Positions 44,763-56,196 of a stretch of DNA of 64,000 nt are shown here, one piece after another (within the stretch, counting starts at the first letter, position 1; the number at the start of each line of letters is the position of its first letter). A program made the translations under genes and the position numbers. The notes beneath the pieces are model-generated. The model was not told the DNA's origin. It saw nothing but the letters and a program-made list of their open reading frames with translations, and made no database searches. The DNA lies in contig JAJGOT010000090.1 of the NCBI GenBank assembly GCA_022457155.1, positions 744,001 to 808,000 of the forward strand, read 5' to 3'. This stretch comes from Cladopsammia gracilis (lineage: Eukaryota > Cnidaria > Anthozoa > Scleractinia > Dendrophylliidae).

Positions 44763-46615
44763 TACCTTATTCATACTAAATTTCGCGGATACAAAATTTC
44801 GCAATTTTCGTGTTTTGGAAAAAATCACAAAAATTAATTCACAGGGCTCGAAATTAACACTCGCAAACTCGCAAAATGCGAGTGGTTTTTGGAAGTTGCG
44901 AGTCTGAAAAATATCCTCTAGCAAACTTTTGCGAATAAGCATTTCTCTAATAAAAGTTGGAGGGAAAAAGTGAACGTTTGTGGCAAAAATTCAGACATCA
45001 TCGACTGTCATCTACGGGAGGAAATAAGCGTGGTTTTACACGAAACCTGTGCACACTTTATCTACGCATTCACATTTTGTTGGAATTAGTAACGTAACAG
45101 AAGAGAATGAATTTCGTGCTTTGTGAGCCACTTTTGTTGCAGATCTCTAAAATAACCGCTTTTTTCAAGAGGCCCTTGACCTCTAAGACTACCGGTAACG
45201 TGACCAACGATGATAACGTCTTATCCGACAACCCCGAGCCGCCAAAGAAACAACAAGACAACGCCAGCAAAGAAGACTACAAAATTAACAGTATGCTATT
45301 TAGGCATTTTTACCATATTTTCTGAGTCATCAAAGGGAAAATGACTGCAAAAAAAGTTAGTGACCTTACTAGTTTTGCTAGTAGAAAAGAAAAACCTTAC
45401 TTAAGGTCGCGGGGGACAGGTTCCGCTCATCAGTATGCACTTATGAAAAGAGTATGCACGAAGTGCGACGGCTGATACCGAAAATGTGCGAAATATTCAC
45501 GAACAGGCTCTGTAATGTTTCTGCATCAATAATTGCACGTGCAAAGCGTGGCAACGCTTTGTTCTTTCTGCTTGAAGTGTTGACAATAGCCCGTGGATTA
45601 AAATTAGCAAAATTACCACAAATTTTGCATTCGTGTTTGCTCGGGAAGCCTTCGGAAGGGTAAAAACAAGCAATTTTGTTTCCAAGAATTCAGCGCGGAT
45701 AGAGAATTTCATGAGTTGACACTGCAGGGAGGTAAACAAGGTGTATTGTAGATTGTCATATCTGACTCAAAATTTTTAAATAGGCTTTCAAAGGGAAGAT
45801 ATGAGGCTTCAAATTCTAACATGGACAATTTTACTCCTTTGAAAGCTAATAACTTTGAATTAAAGTTGAAATCAAAAAATCGGAGTCAGATATGACACAG
45901 TAGACGTTTTGACGGATCAGTGAGTGGAGAAATAAACTTGCTTTGTGTTCTTCTCGAGGAGCAAACTTGGACATAATACCACGTTTTAAAACAAAGTAAC
46001 TTTAGTGGCTTACAGAATTGACGCAAAGCGCGATCCCTTCAATAAAAAAACAATCCTTTTGCACTTCCATTATTCGCCAATATCTCTGATAAATTTTCGC
46101 GAAATCGGCTTTCAAATGTTCACGATATCATGTTTTTCAAAGTGACACCCCCGCTAAAATTTTGCCTTATGAATTTATTCATGGCAAGGTATCCCCCGCG
46201 ACCTTAAGTGGACTAAAAAATTAAGTTTGATCCCCGAATACTCGCGAAAAAAAACAGGGCGCGAAAATTAAAATCGAGAAATTTAATACCATATTTAAAA
46301 ACTGTATAAGAAAACAATACATAAATTATAAAGGTTAAGGAGATCTTCGGCGCTTTAATTTGACTCAAGAACCTCAACATTGACGACGCCACCTCGTAAA
46401 AGCAGAAAGTGCGTAACTCTTGATATTTCTCTCGGTTAGTTTTCTATATAGCTATTTTGTGAACATTCTTTTAGGGCTTTGGAAATTTAAGAAATAGCAA
46501 AATCGCGAAATTAAATACACTTTTGTTGACTTTTTTCCAAATTAATACTCGTGAAATACAGCTCCCGAATTTTTGCGAAATTAAGTACGCCCGAAATTTA
46601 GTAAGAATAAGGTAA
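44763..46615. mobile_element. 1.85 kb TIR element
   Basis: Left accttattcatactaaatt, right aatttagtaagaataaggt, 18-19 matching bases. Subterminal ttcgcgaaatt-type motifs at both ends. One exon-like segment lies inside (45143-45290). No full transposase. Confidence 0.55.
45143..45290 (+). CDS. Exon-like segment inside TIR element
   Basis: Preceded by acceptor cacttttgttgcag and followed by GTATGC. Encodes ISKITAFFKRPLTSKTTGNV, then PEPPKKQQDNASKEDYKIN. The KITAFFKR start resembles the short N-terminal FF motif of many transposase or zinc-finger proteins. It might be a transposon or captured host exon; no partner exon found. Confidence 0.3.
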
Positions 46616-46619
46616 ATAA

Positions 46620-47215
46620 TAATGAAACACCCTCTAAAGAAACTCTGAATTAAACTTTAAGGCACAGCAAAGGACACAAAAAAACAGATGCAGATACAAA
46701 AAATGGTATTAAGGTTCTTCGGACGCAATTTTAGGTTTCACTACGCATGACATCCCAAATCCAGCTCAGTTGGTTCGCTTAATTCAGGTTTCCATTGATT
46801 TGTCATTTTTGCTTATGCCTACTGTTACAAAAATGTTATAAAAAGGAAACATAGAATGCACGATGACTGCAACAAACCGTTGAGAATGGCCGGATATGGG
46901 TTTTCAGACCTTTAGATCAGTATTAATACTTGAAGTGAAACAAAAGAAACGGCAAACTGTTCCTAATGGCAGGAAAACAGAAGCAGAAGCAAATAAAATA
47001 CAATAAAATAAAATAAAAGTGGAATATAATAACACCCATTGTTATATAGCTGGGGTTTTTGTCAATACAACGCACGTGTTGATTGGTTGATTCATCGTCA
47101 CGTGACATCTAACAAACAAACTGTTTCCCGCCAATTGTGCTAAGCGGGCAACATTTGCGAAAGCGGGCAACAATTTTGACGTCACAGGGTAACATTGCAC
47201 TGTTGCCCGCTAGCG
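46620..47215. other. No gene recognised
   Basis: AT-rich; (aaaataaaataca)-type run at about 46990-47015. No repeat partner or exon seen. Confidence 0.3.
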
Positions 47216-47468
47216 CACGTGATCAGACCGTGATCAGACCGTGACAAAAGGTGGCATGATTATGATGGATCGAGTGCTCGGCGCGTTCTTCAAACTGTCT
47301 TGTGTTGTGTTCTTTTTGTTGCTAAATCACTTAATGACTGATCCCTCGGGAAACAGTGAATTTTGTTTCCCTCGAATCTCGATGTTTCCCTCGACTTCGT
47401 CTCGGGAAACATCGAGATTCTCGGGAAACAAAATTCACTGTTTCCCTCGGGACCAGTCATTAAGTGTT
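47216..47468. mobile_element. Hairpin element family, copy 2
   Basis: Same lead and terminal hairpin as 12130-12345. Here the hairpin (47325-47467) contains an additional inner palindrome, tctcgatgtttccctcg / cgggaaacatcgagattc. Confidence 0.7.
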
Positions 47469-47469
47469 T

Positions 47470-47805
47470 AATATTTCGTTTTGCAAAACAAAGCTTGTGC
47501 AGGGGCTTGCACAAAAAAAGTCCTACAATATATTATTTCGCCAAGCGCAATCCTGATGAAACGATTTGTGAAAAGATCACGAGACTGAATATTTTGCCAA
47601 ACCAATTTTATACTGCGCTAGCGATATTTTCGGCATCGAAACGTGAGGACAGCCCCCCCTGACCAAACCACAAGATCTGTCCAAAGGGTTGTGGTAAACT
47701 GGTAACCGAAATAGATGTTGAACGGATTCGTCCATAATTCCACAAAAGGAACAAACTGAAGATTTATTTTTACCCATTTTCTTTAGAAGGCTGTTCGTCA
47801 CTATA
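47470..47805 (-). pseudogene. LINE polymerase C-terminal fragment
   Basis: The minus strand reads TNSLLKKMGKNKSSVCSFCG and then MDESVQHLF, the CxxC ... HLF zinc-knuckle-like end of many non-LTR retrotransposon polymerases. The rest is missing. Confidence 0.5.
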
Positions 47806-48253
47806 TACCTGTTTTATACTTTGTACTGAAATTCGCGTGATTTTGTGTTTAAAGCCACTTATAAATCAATTAAATCACCTTTAGTAATTAGTCGATTTTC
47901 TTCTGTTACTAGATCACCTATAAATAAGGTTTTCCGATTTAGCGGAAAATCCGCGGAAGTGGAAGTTACATCTTCTTGTGCAATGTTGTAAAGTCAGTTT
48001 GGTGTTTAAATACTTTCTAAAACTTATTAATAATTCATACGCATATCAGCTTATCATTCGAGGCAAATCAATCACGTACATGAACCTTAAAACCTGGTAA
48101 TCTACTGTCATTCTAAAAAGCCCGGAGAGGGATTTGATATCTTTTCAGGGCGCTAAAAAGAATGGGCGGTGCAACGCGCCCACAGCGCTTGGGCGATGTG
48201 TGATGCGGAGCGAGACTGGGCCGAGCGCCCTCGAGAGAGCCGGAGTTAAAAAA

Positions 48254-48343
48254 ATGGCGGCAAATGGAGATCGATGGATGATGAAGAAAAGGGATCGCTG
48301 CAAGAAAACGGTACAAGATATCCACTTAATGTTTTCGACATGA
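48254..48343 (+). other. First-exon-like ORF in foldback arm
   Basis: Starts in good context (aaaaaaATGGCGGC) and reads MAANGDRWMMKKRDRCKKTV, then a GTACAA that might be a donor. The mirrored copy is on the minus strand from 51299. Might be a host first exon picked up by the element. Confidence 0.25.
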
Positions 48344-50059
48344 AGATTTCAATGTATTTTCAAAGCTGTAGGCGAGAAAGAACGGGTTTTAAACTGTAAC
48401 ATTTATCACGAATTATTGGAAATAAAACGAGCTTGTTAGAAATGCGTTACGCAAAATGTTTGCACGCAAAAACTAAAACATTAATTCCCTGCGAACTATG
48501 ACAGTAAACGGCTAAAGGTTAAGAGTATAGATAGAGGACCTTTTGTTCTTTCATCCGTGTAAATTTCGTTTTGAACTTTTTTGAACTTTTTTAGTTACAT
48601 GCTATAGAATTAAGGTGGTTGTTCTGTGATGCGATTAATATTGAGACTGACTAGCTGTGGAAGCATATTTTTGTTTAAAAAAACTTCATGTACCCTATTC
48701 AAGCACTACTAAAGCATTGAATGATAGGTTTGATCGAATGAAGGCCCCAAAACACTAAAAATGTTTCATTGATAAGGTGTAAATTGCTGAAGCATGCAGT
48801 GATTATAGTTATTGATAACAGTGTAAATTAAAGTGGTTGGTTCTCTGATCCTGATGGCATAATGTACTGTACTGCTTTATAAAATCTGATTTTCTGCTTC
48901 CAGTCACACAGTTATTTAGCCATTTTTTTAAAGACCTGTGAAATAGTAAATACCAGCGTGCTGTGATACTGAGTGGTACAGGGCATTAATACATTCCCAA
49001 AATAATTTTTATGAGACAACACTTACAAAATGATAAAATTCAGCAATGGATAAACCATTATCTGCATAGGATATGTTTGTGGATTTAAAGATAAACGCAT
49101 GTACAGAAGATAAGAAAAACAACAGAAAGGAAAGGGGCCATATCGTATTGTGTCAAAATAAAAAATTATGGGTCTAGCAGCTTAACCCTAACCCTAGACC
49201 CATTTTGATTGCCTTTATTATGGAATGAAGAGGTTCCTGACATTTGTTTTAGTTATGTGGAACAGATCTTCAACAAAAATAACTGTTGATATATTAAATA
49301 TAGATTGATAAATAAATGTCAGTGTCATCATAATATACAAGCTATATGACGTTTCCTTTTGTGATACTGTATTCCCATTGTCCTGGAGCAATTATTACCC
49401 TTTAGTTTCCATTTGACAGGTCTTTCAGTAAGTATGGTACACTTTAATTAAATATCAATGTTGTATAAAAATGATATGTGACATTTCCTTGTGATATTCC
49501 CATAGTCCCAAAGCAAACTGATCTTTCCTGCAGTTTCCTGATTATTTTGGCTGGTCATTGAAATATAAGGAAGAGATAGAGACTATAAAATTATAATACA
49601 AATTTAATATCAACTTAAAATTATTATTTCAAAAGTATTAAGTAAATGGTACTCTCTTTACAACTTAATTCAATACCTTTCAATATGTAAACATCTCACT
49701 GTAAATAAACTTAAGCATAATAAAAAAATGGAGTAAATAAAAAAAAACTTAAGCGATTCTTATGGAACCCAGGGGAGGAAGGGGGGAGGGTTTAAGGGTG
49801 AATAATCAGATAGATATAAAGTGACTGGGAGATGCAAAATAACTTTTTGTGTTTGAAATTCTTATATCAGTTTAATTTGTTTTTGGGGGGGAGGGGTTAT
49901 ATTAATTAAAATTAGTTTTTAATATAAGCCATTTGCAACATTGGACATTATACTAAAAAGGCATGAGATTTTAGGGGTTTTGTTTTGATCCTTTTTTATT
50001 ATTATATAAGTTTATACAGTGTATGGCTTTGCTTGCAACTCAATCTGTCTCACTTTTAA

Positions 50060-50300
50060 ACCCTGAAGTACAGCCCCGAACATCCGGGGGGGGGGGCACT
50101 CCCTTATAAGGGCTTAATGGGGACGTGCGGCCAGCCAGGGTATGTTTTTCGGGATTTTTGTCTTAAACAGGGTATCGATTTTATCAAATGTTGTCTTAAA
50201 CAGGGTATCTTTACTTGGACGAATAAACAGCCTGCGCATATGTTCTACGAACTAAACTGCAGCAATTTTTTTTATCTTAAACAGGGCATCGATCATCTGA
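50060..50300. repeat. G-tract repeat with CTTAAACAGGGTATC units
   Basis: A poly-G run at 50086, then cactcccttataagggctta and three copies of a tcttaaacagggtatc/gcatc motif. Related to 13655-14080. Confidence 0.55.
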
Positions 50301-51479
50301 TCACAAAATATCCACATCAGATATAAAGGACCATAAAGAGATGTCCCTGTCCCTATTGATGTTGCTGTAACAAAGTGCATGTTGATGTATGTTAGTTTGA
50401 TACAATACAATATGGCCCCTTTCCTTTCTGTTGTTCTTCTTATGTTCTGTACATGCGTTTATCTTTAAATCCACAAACATATCCTATGCAGATAATGGTT
50501 TATCCATTGCTGAATTTTATCATTTTGCAAGTGTTGTCTCATAAAAATTATTTTGGGAATGTATTAATGCCCTGTACCACTCAGTATCACAGCACGCTGG
50601 TATTTACTATTTCACAGGTCTTTAAAAAAATGGCTAAATAACTGTGTGACTGGAAGCAGAAAATCAGATTTTATAAAGCAGTACAGTACATTATGCCATC
50701 AGGATCAGAGAACCAACCACTTTAATTTACACTGTTATCAATAACTATAATCACTGCATGCGTCAGCAATTTACACCTTATCAATGAAACATTTTTAGTG
50801 TTTTGGGGCCTTCATTCGATCAAACCTATCATTCAATGCTTTAGTAGTGCCTGAATAGGGTACATGAAGTTTTTTTAAACAAAAATATGCTTCCACAGCT
50901 AGTCAGTCTCAATATTAATCGCATCACAGAACAACCACCTTAATTCTATAGCATGTAACTAAAAAAGTTCAAAAAAGTTCAAAACGAAATTTACACGGAT
51001 GAAAGAGCAAAAGGTCCTCTATCTATACTCTTAACCTTTAGCCGTTTACTGTCATAGTTCGCAGGGAATTAATGTTTTAGTTTTTGTGTGCAAACATTTT
51101 GCGTAACGCATTTCTAACAAGCTCGTTTTATTTCCAATAATTCGTGATAAATGTTACAGTATAAAACCCGTTCTTTCTCGCCTACAGCTTTAAAAATACA
51201 TTGAAATCTTCATGTCGAAAACATTAAGTGGATATCTTGTACCGTTTTCTTGCAGCGATCCCTTTTCTTCATCATCCATCGATCTCCATTTGCCGCCATT
51301 TTTTTAACTCCGGCTCTCTCGAGGGCGCTCGGCCCAGTCTCGCTCCGCATCACACATCGCCCAAGCGCTGTGGGCGCGTTGCACCGCCCATTCTTCTTAG
51401 CGCCCTGATATCTTTCTTGGGGGGAAAGCGGAGTTGAATATCCAAACAATGCAATTATCGCTAATTACCCCTCGTCCTC

Positions 51480-51960
51480 CGTTTTTCTTTTTTTCTTTTT
51501 CTTTTTATTATTTTTGTGTCACGATTTTGCATGCAAATTTATGCACGCATATTTTAAATTGCGCTCTTCCGGTTTATAGCTTTGCCATTTACACTTCCTG
51601 TTTAGTGACTTCCGGCTACTCTCACTTTCGGTAAAACAGCGTTACTGAAGTATCACGACTGCGTCTCCTACAACCCTAGGTTAGGTATATATAACACTCA
51701 GAAGAATCACTTGCTTCATTGTGGTACAGCCTTCATTTACAAAACATTCAATAGTAAACAACGTGGTTTTCAGGAACGATTACTGAATGAAAGGAGTAAC
51801 TCTTCTCCATGTCGGACATCTTCTTATCTTCTTGTGGTTAGAACAGGTTTCAAAAGTACCACGGAGAGATGCAGCGCGGAGGGTCGACTAATTTTCAAAT
51901 GCCAAACCCTTCAACCACACAGCATGAACATTGACTTTAGCGTTATTTAGACTTCATCTG
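51480..51960. other. No gene recognised; pyrimidine-rich tract
   Basis: A TTTTCTTTTTCTTTTTATT tract lies at 51480-51512. A 79-codon chance ORF (51711-51950) has no recognised similarity. Confidence 0.3.
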
Positions 51961-52030
51961 TGCGTGCTACAATGTTGTGACATGGCGACATTTGGAACAT
52001 TTAAACAGCTGACGCGCGTTTTCAGTTAAC

Positions 52031-52080
52031 GGCTATTCACTGAGGAAGGGACAGAAGTCCCGAAACGTCTGAACCTTTGG
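52031..52080 (+). ncRNA. Hammerhead-ribozyme-like motif
   Basis: The core order fits a type I hammerhead: CUGAGGA (52040-52046), one extra A, stem II GGGAC-agaa-GUCCC, GAAA, then C-GUC with the expected cut after C52069. Stem I can form from UUCA (52036-52039) and UGAA (52070-52073). Stem III would be only AC/GU with no loop, as in weak hammerheads thought to act as dimers in Penelope-like and other retroelements. The extra A and tiny stem III lower certainty. Confidence 0.45.
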
Positions 52081-52263
52081 TTTCAAAAACGCTTTAATAA
52101 CATTTTTTAACCATATTCATCTTCTTATCATGTTTAATATATATCATAAAACTTTCTTACGCATGCGCATGAGTATAGGCTGCTTGGAGCCTATTGTTTT
52201 TTTTAACGAAAATGATTTTTCATCATCGTCGTGATATTTATATATAGATCACAGTGATCTACT

Positions 52264-52680
52264 TAACAAATAGATTCCATTTTGCCGTGCGCCTGTTCAG
52301 TTATAGATCACAGATGACGTAAAAACGTGGTAAGAACGAAAAAGTTTCTGATGTTCTTACCACATTTTGACATCTTCTGTAATCTATAACTGAACATACA
52401 CACGGCAAAATGGAATCTATTTGTTTTACACAATGAACAGAAAATTGGTAAAAGAGTAAAATTACTCTACTACTGTTCGACGATTTGTTTCAGTTAGGTA
52501 TTTTTCAAGTCGCCAAGAGCACTTTTCGTCTTGGTTTCTTCTTTTTCTTGCTCGTAAACAGCTCCTGCTAAACATTTTTCGAGGCTTTCACTTGCTCATT
52601 CCAGAATAATCTCGCAAACATTTTCAAAACTGTGCGCCATGTTGGACAAAACAAATCAAACAATTTTTCTATGACGGCAG
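52264..52680. mobile_element. Hairpin-headed element, copy 2
   Basis: Same hairpin and tail as 27738-28190, with a shorter loop. Next to it (52690-52930) are two ggggccggggccggg runs. Confidence 0.65.
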
Positions 52681-52904
52681 GGTGTCAGTAAAACGCGGGG
52701 CCGGGGCCGGGTCTGTTTTATTTTCTACTTTCTTTTCAATTTTTTGTCTTCAATTTTATACTTTCAACTCAATTTCGACTGCTTTATCAATCTGTTTCTT
52801 GCCTTCGTACCGATGAACATTCAATCGTCAGGAAAAGGTCAAATCCTAGCTTCATCTAAAATTCGCTAAATAAAAATAACGATGGTTTGCAGTGATAAAC
52901 GCGG

Positions 52905-53220
52905 GACCGAGGCCAGGGCCGGGGCCGGGGTCGAGAGATCAGATTCCTTTTTTTGTCCAGCTGTAGCTGAGCATTCTGCAAAACGTTCCAAGCACTCTTT
53001 GTAGTATTTGGGAAGACTGATGGAAAGTTTCTTAACATCATAACCGCAGCAGAGGTCGAATTGATTTCCGACGTGTTGCAAGTAGTGAAATAAAATTGTC
53101 TTCCAGCTACTCCAGTCCTCACTTTCAAATCTCTTGCAGCAATTCATTCCCTGTGTCTTAATTATCGATTCCAGGTGTGGAGCTTTGAGACCTCCATCTT
53201 CAATATCGCTGATGAGAAAT
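52905..53220 (-). pseudogene. LINE (L1/Tx1-like) polymerase fragment
   Basis: The minus strand reads DIEDGGLKAPHLESIIKTQ, then CKRFESEDWSSWKTILFHYL and KKLSISLPKYYKECLERFAE. GGLK ... SWK ... PxFYxE is the end of L1-type polymerase ORFs. A single clean frame, but only a fragment. Confidence 0.65.
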
Positions 53221-54960
53221 AAGCGTTTTACTTTATGTTAACTTTTCCATACGAATACGAAAATAGCTGGCAACTTTAACACTTATTTGTTTTGATGGAA
53301 TACTGGGAACAAGCCTTTATCATGCTCTTTGATAATAATGTGCAAATGCATGTACTAGTAGCTTTCTCCGCTTTTACTTTCTTGTGTCTATAATAAGGTA
53401 TGCCAGCAGATCCACCTGTTATAAATTCCTACGGCAAATTCCTGAAAAATCGTTTTCCGCTCACCATTGAAAGTCTTGAAAACCTTGTATGATTTTGCAA
53501 TTGTCTTGCCTACAAGCAGGGGTTGTTCCTTTTGAAATTTAAGATGTCTTAATCAGTGATAGTCAGCCGGATGTGGAACATGTTCATGAGAATCGCAAAA
53601 GAGTATATTTGTCCACGAGTAATCAAAACAACTCAAAAGAACCTGTTTACGTAAATAGGAAGTGTTTCGGTAAAACAAATGAAGTACACGGAAAACTGTT
53701 CTAATAAACGAATTCACAAAAAGGAATTCGAGTCATTTGAAGAAAGAAATTGTGGTCATATAGTTTAACATAATCAACTGAGGTCCAATCTAACTCAACA
53801 AGGCCACATATATATGTACGCAATGCCGACGTATTTTTAAGGAGGAGTTAGGGTGGTTGTCTATTTATAGAAAATGAACCAACGGCATCGTGTTATTTTT
53901 CGTGTGAAAGGCGAATCAAGCAGGCGACGAGTTTTACAAAGAAGGTGTAATGGTGACCGCCATTTTGTTATTTACCGGTTTTTGCCGCAATAAGCACAAA
54001 TAAGACATTTGACGTTAGAGAAACTTCATATGCTTCAGAAATTGGCTGATTTCAAGGACGTTAAGACAGAGAAAAGTGTTAGATTGATTCCATCGCATGT
54101 TTGATAGATTTCTTGAGATATGTCAGTTATCGTGAATGTGCCCAATTCAGAAAACCTTGCTTTCGCAAATTTCATCATAGGAAAAACTTACAGGAGATAG
54201 CCCAACGGGCACGTTAATGTTGTCTTAAAGTATTAGGAATTGAAAAAATTAAAGCAACCGGTTGAAGTAACACAGTTATGCTACAATTGTAATCAATCTA
54301 GAATACGTTTTAGTCTTTTTTATTCCCAGGCTACTATTCGTGTTTTCTTACCAGGGAACTCAATTTAGCTAATTATTATGCACAAATTTGTAAAAAATGG
54401 CCATTTATCGCGGGGGGGGGGAACCCTACAACTCAGGGAATGTAAATATACTGAACTTATGTTGTGGTACATGTATCTACTCCTGACACTCAATCTTTGT
54501 GGCGTTTGAGTGAAATCGGTGATTTAAGTATTATCACCTCCTACCTGGTCCTTTGGTGGACACTCTTAATTTTGTCCTGTTTGTGGTTCCATATAACATT
54601 AAACAAAAAAGCAGTGATCGTCTAAATGATTATTATCGAAGGCATGTTCAACAACGATGAACATGCCTTCTAACGAAATTCCAAGACATTTAAATATAAG
54701 GCATCTACCAAGTTACGTAAAGGCGCCTTCACACGACAAACTAAGTTGCAAATTTGAGTTCACAAAATTAAGTTGGCGTGCGCGAACGTCACATCAATAA
54801 TTGACAAACTCGCATTTGACTTGTGCGCGTTTGCTGCAACTTCAGTATCTACAGCCTCGTTTCACAGGATCTCCTTTCTTCCCTTGAGAAGGAAGAACCC
54901 TAAAACCTCTTAAGCTAGATTGGTTTTTGTATGTTTGTATGTAGGTTTGTCTTCGGTCGT
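53221..54960. other. No gene recognised
   Basis: AT-rich. Contains a small hairpin (gaaggcatgttca/tgaacatgccttc, 54638-54671), a G run at 54411, and a partial aactaagttgcaaatttga repeat near 54740. The 5' exon and promoter of the downstream TPR-CHAT gene may lie near its end. Confidence 0.3.
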
Positions 54961-54964
54961 GTCA

Positions 54965-55601
54965 CACAAATCAGATTGTCTCTAGTATGTACACGTTGTA
55001 CTACATCAGCCAATCAATTTTTGCTTCTAAATTGGTATTACTCAAGGTCAAATAAGGGCACTTGACATGAATTGAAATCTGGAAATCCCGTAAAAAAAAT
55101 GCTGACCAAAATGTGTGATTTTCCCCACCTATTTTCATACCTATCCCCCTAGGCTGCATTTTTTTAAAAAAAATCCCTTCCAGAATCCAAAAGCAAACTT
55201 TCCATTTTTGAACTGAAATAGAGTTTTGGGCCGAACGCACGTTTTTTATCATTATAAGTTTGGAAGGGTGCGGGGGAGGATTTGAAGAAAGTTCATCTGC
55301 AAGTCGTTTTTCGTGCGGCTTTAATTTCTGCCGTTTTGTTGCTTTCACGATTTCATATCATTCAAGGGTTAACGTAATTTTCTAAATAACTCATGCATAC
55401 AATACGTGTTTGGAGTTTGTTAACACGAGTTTGTCAATTATAATTTGTTGTGTCCTTACAGTAACACTACTTTTAATAATTACTTTTCTCAATGGAACCA
55501 TCAAGAGTATTCTCCCATTTACTTAAATGGCAGGCATGAAAAAAGGACAAGACAAAAAGAGGCATTACAAGGATCGCATAGACTACCATGAACGTGATCT
55601 C
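54965..55601 (+). repeat. Duplicated 5' end of the TPR-CHAT gene
   Basis: This 637-bp block is repeated from 55602 to about 56270 with few changes. It includes an acceptor-like gtgtccttacag (ends 55469) and the first 25 codons of the TPR-CHAT gene; it is cut off inside the first TPR unit (gatctcc) and joins straight to the next copy. Confidence 0.85.
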
Positions 55602-55622
55602 CACAAATCAGATTGTCTCTAG
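55527..55622 (+). pseudogene. Truncated start of TPR-CHAT gene
   Basis: ATG then [20 protein letters not shown] and HERDL, identical to the real gene apart from a few codons. It then runs out of the repeat into KSDCL and TAG. 31 codons. It would be an upstream ORF if transcribed from the first promoter copy. Confidence 0.8.
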
Positions 55623-56196
55623 TATGTATACGTTGTACTACATCAGCCAATCAATTCTTGCTTCTAAATTGTTATTACTCAAGGTCAAATAAGGGGACTT
55701 GACATGAATTGAAATCTGGAAATCCCGTAAAAAAATGCTGACCAAAATGTGACTTTCCCCCACCTATTTTCATACCTATCCCCATAGGCTGCATTTTTTA
55801 AAAAAAATCCCTTCCAGAATCCAAAAGCAAACTTTCCATTTTTGAACTGAAATAGAGTTTTGGGCCGAACGCATGTTTTTTATCATTATAAGTTTGGAAG
55901 GGTGCGGGGGAGGATTTGAAGAAAGTTCGTATGCAAGTGGTTTTTCGTGCGGCTTTAATTTCTGCCGTTTTGTTGCTTTCACGACTTCATATCGTTCAGG
56001 GGATAACGTAATTTTCTAAATAACTAATGCATACAATACGTGTTTGGAGTTTGTTAACACAAGTATGTCAATTATAGTTTGTTTTGTCCTTACAGTAACA
56101 CTTTTTTATAATAGAACAAGATGTTTATAATAGAAAAAGATGTTAATAATTACTTTTCTCAATGGAACCATCACGAGTATTCTCCCTTTTATTTAA

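Larger units (their letters stand above)
48146..51407. mobile_element. 3.26 kb foldback element with captured exon-like arms
   Basis: Arms of about 1 kb (48146-49160 and 50398-51407) are inverted near-copies. Ends cagggcgcta / tagcgccctg; flanks atatctttt (48137-48145) and atatctttc (51408-51416) fit an 8-9 bp target duplication as in hAT or MULE elements. The outer 200 bp are GC/CpG-rich and hold ATG GCG GCA AAT in each arm. The spacer has a G-tract repeat. No transposase. Confidence 0.75.
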
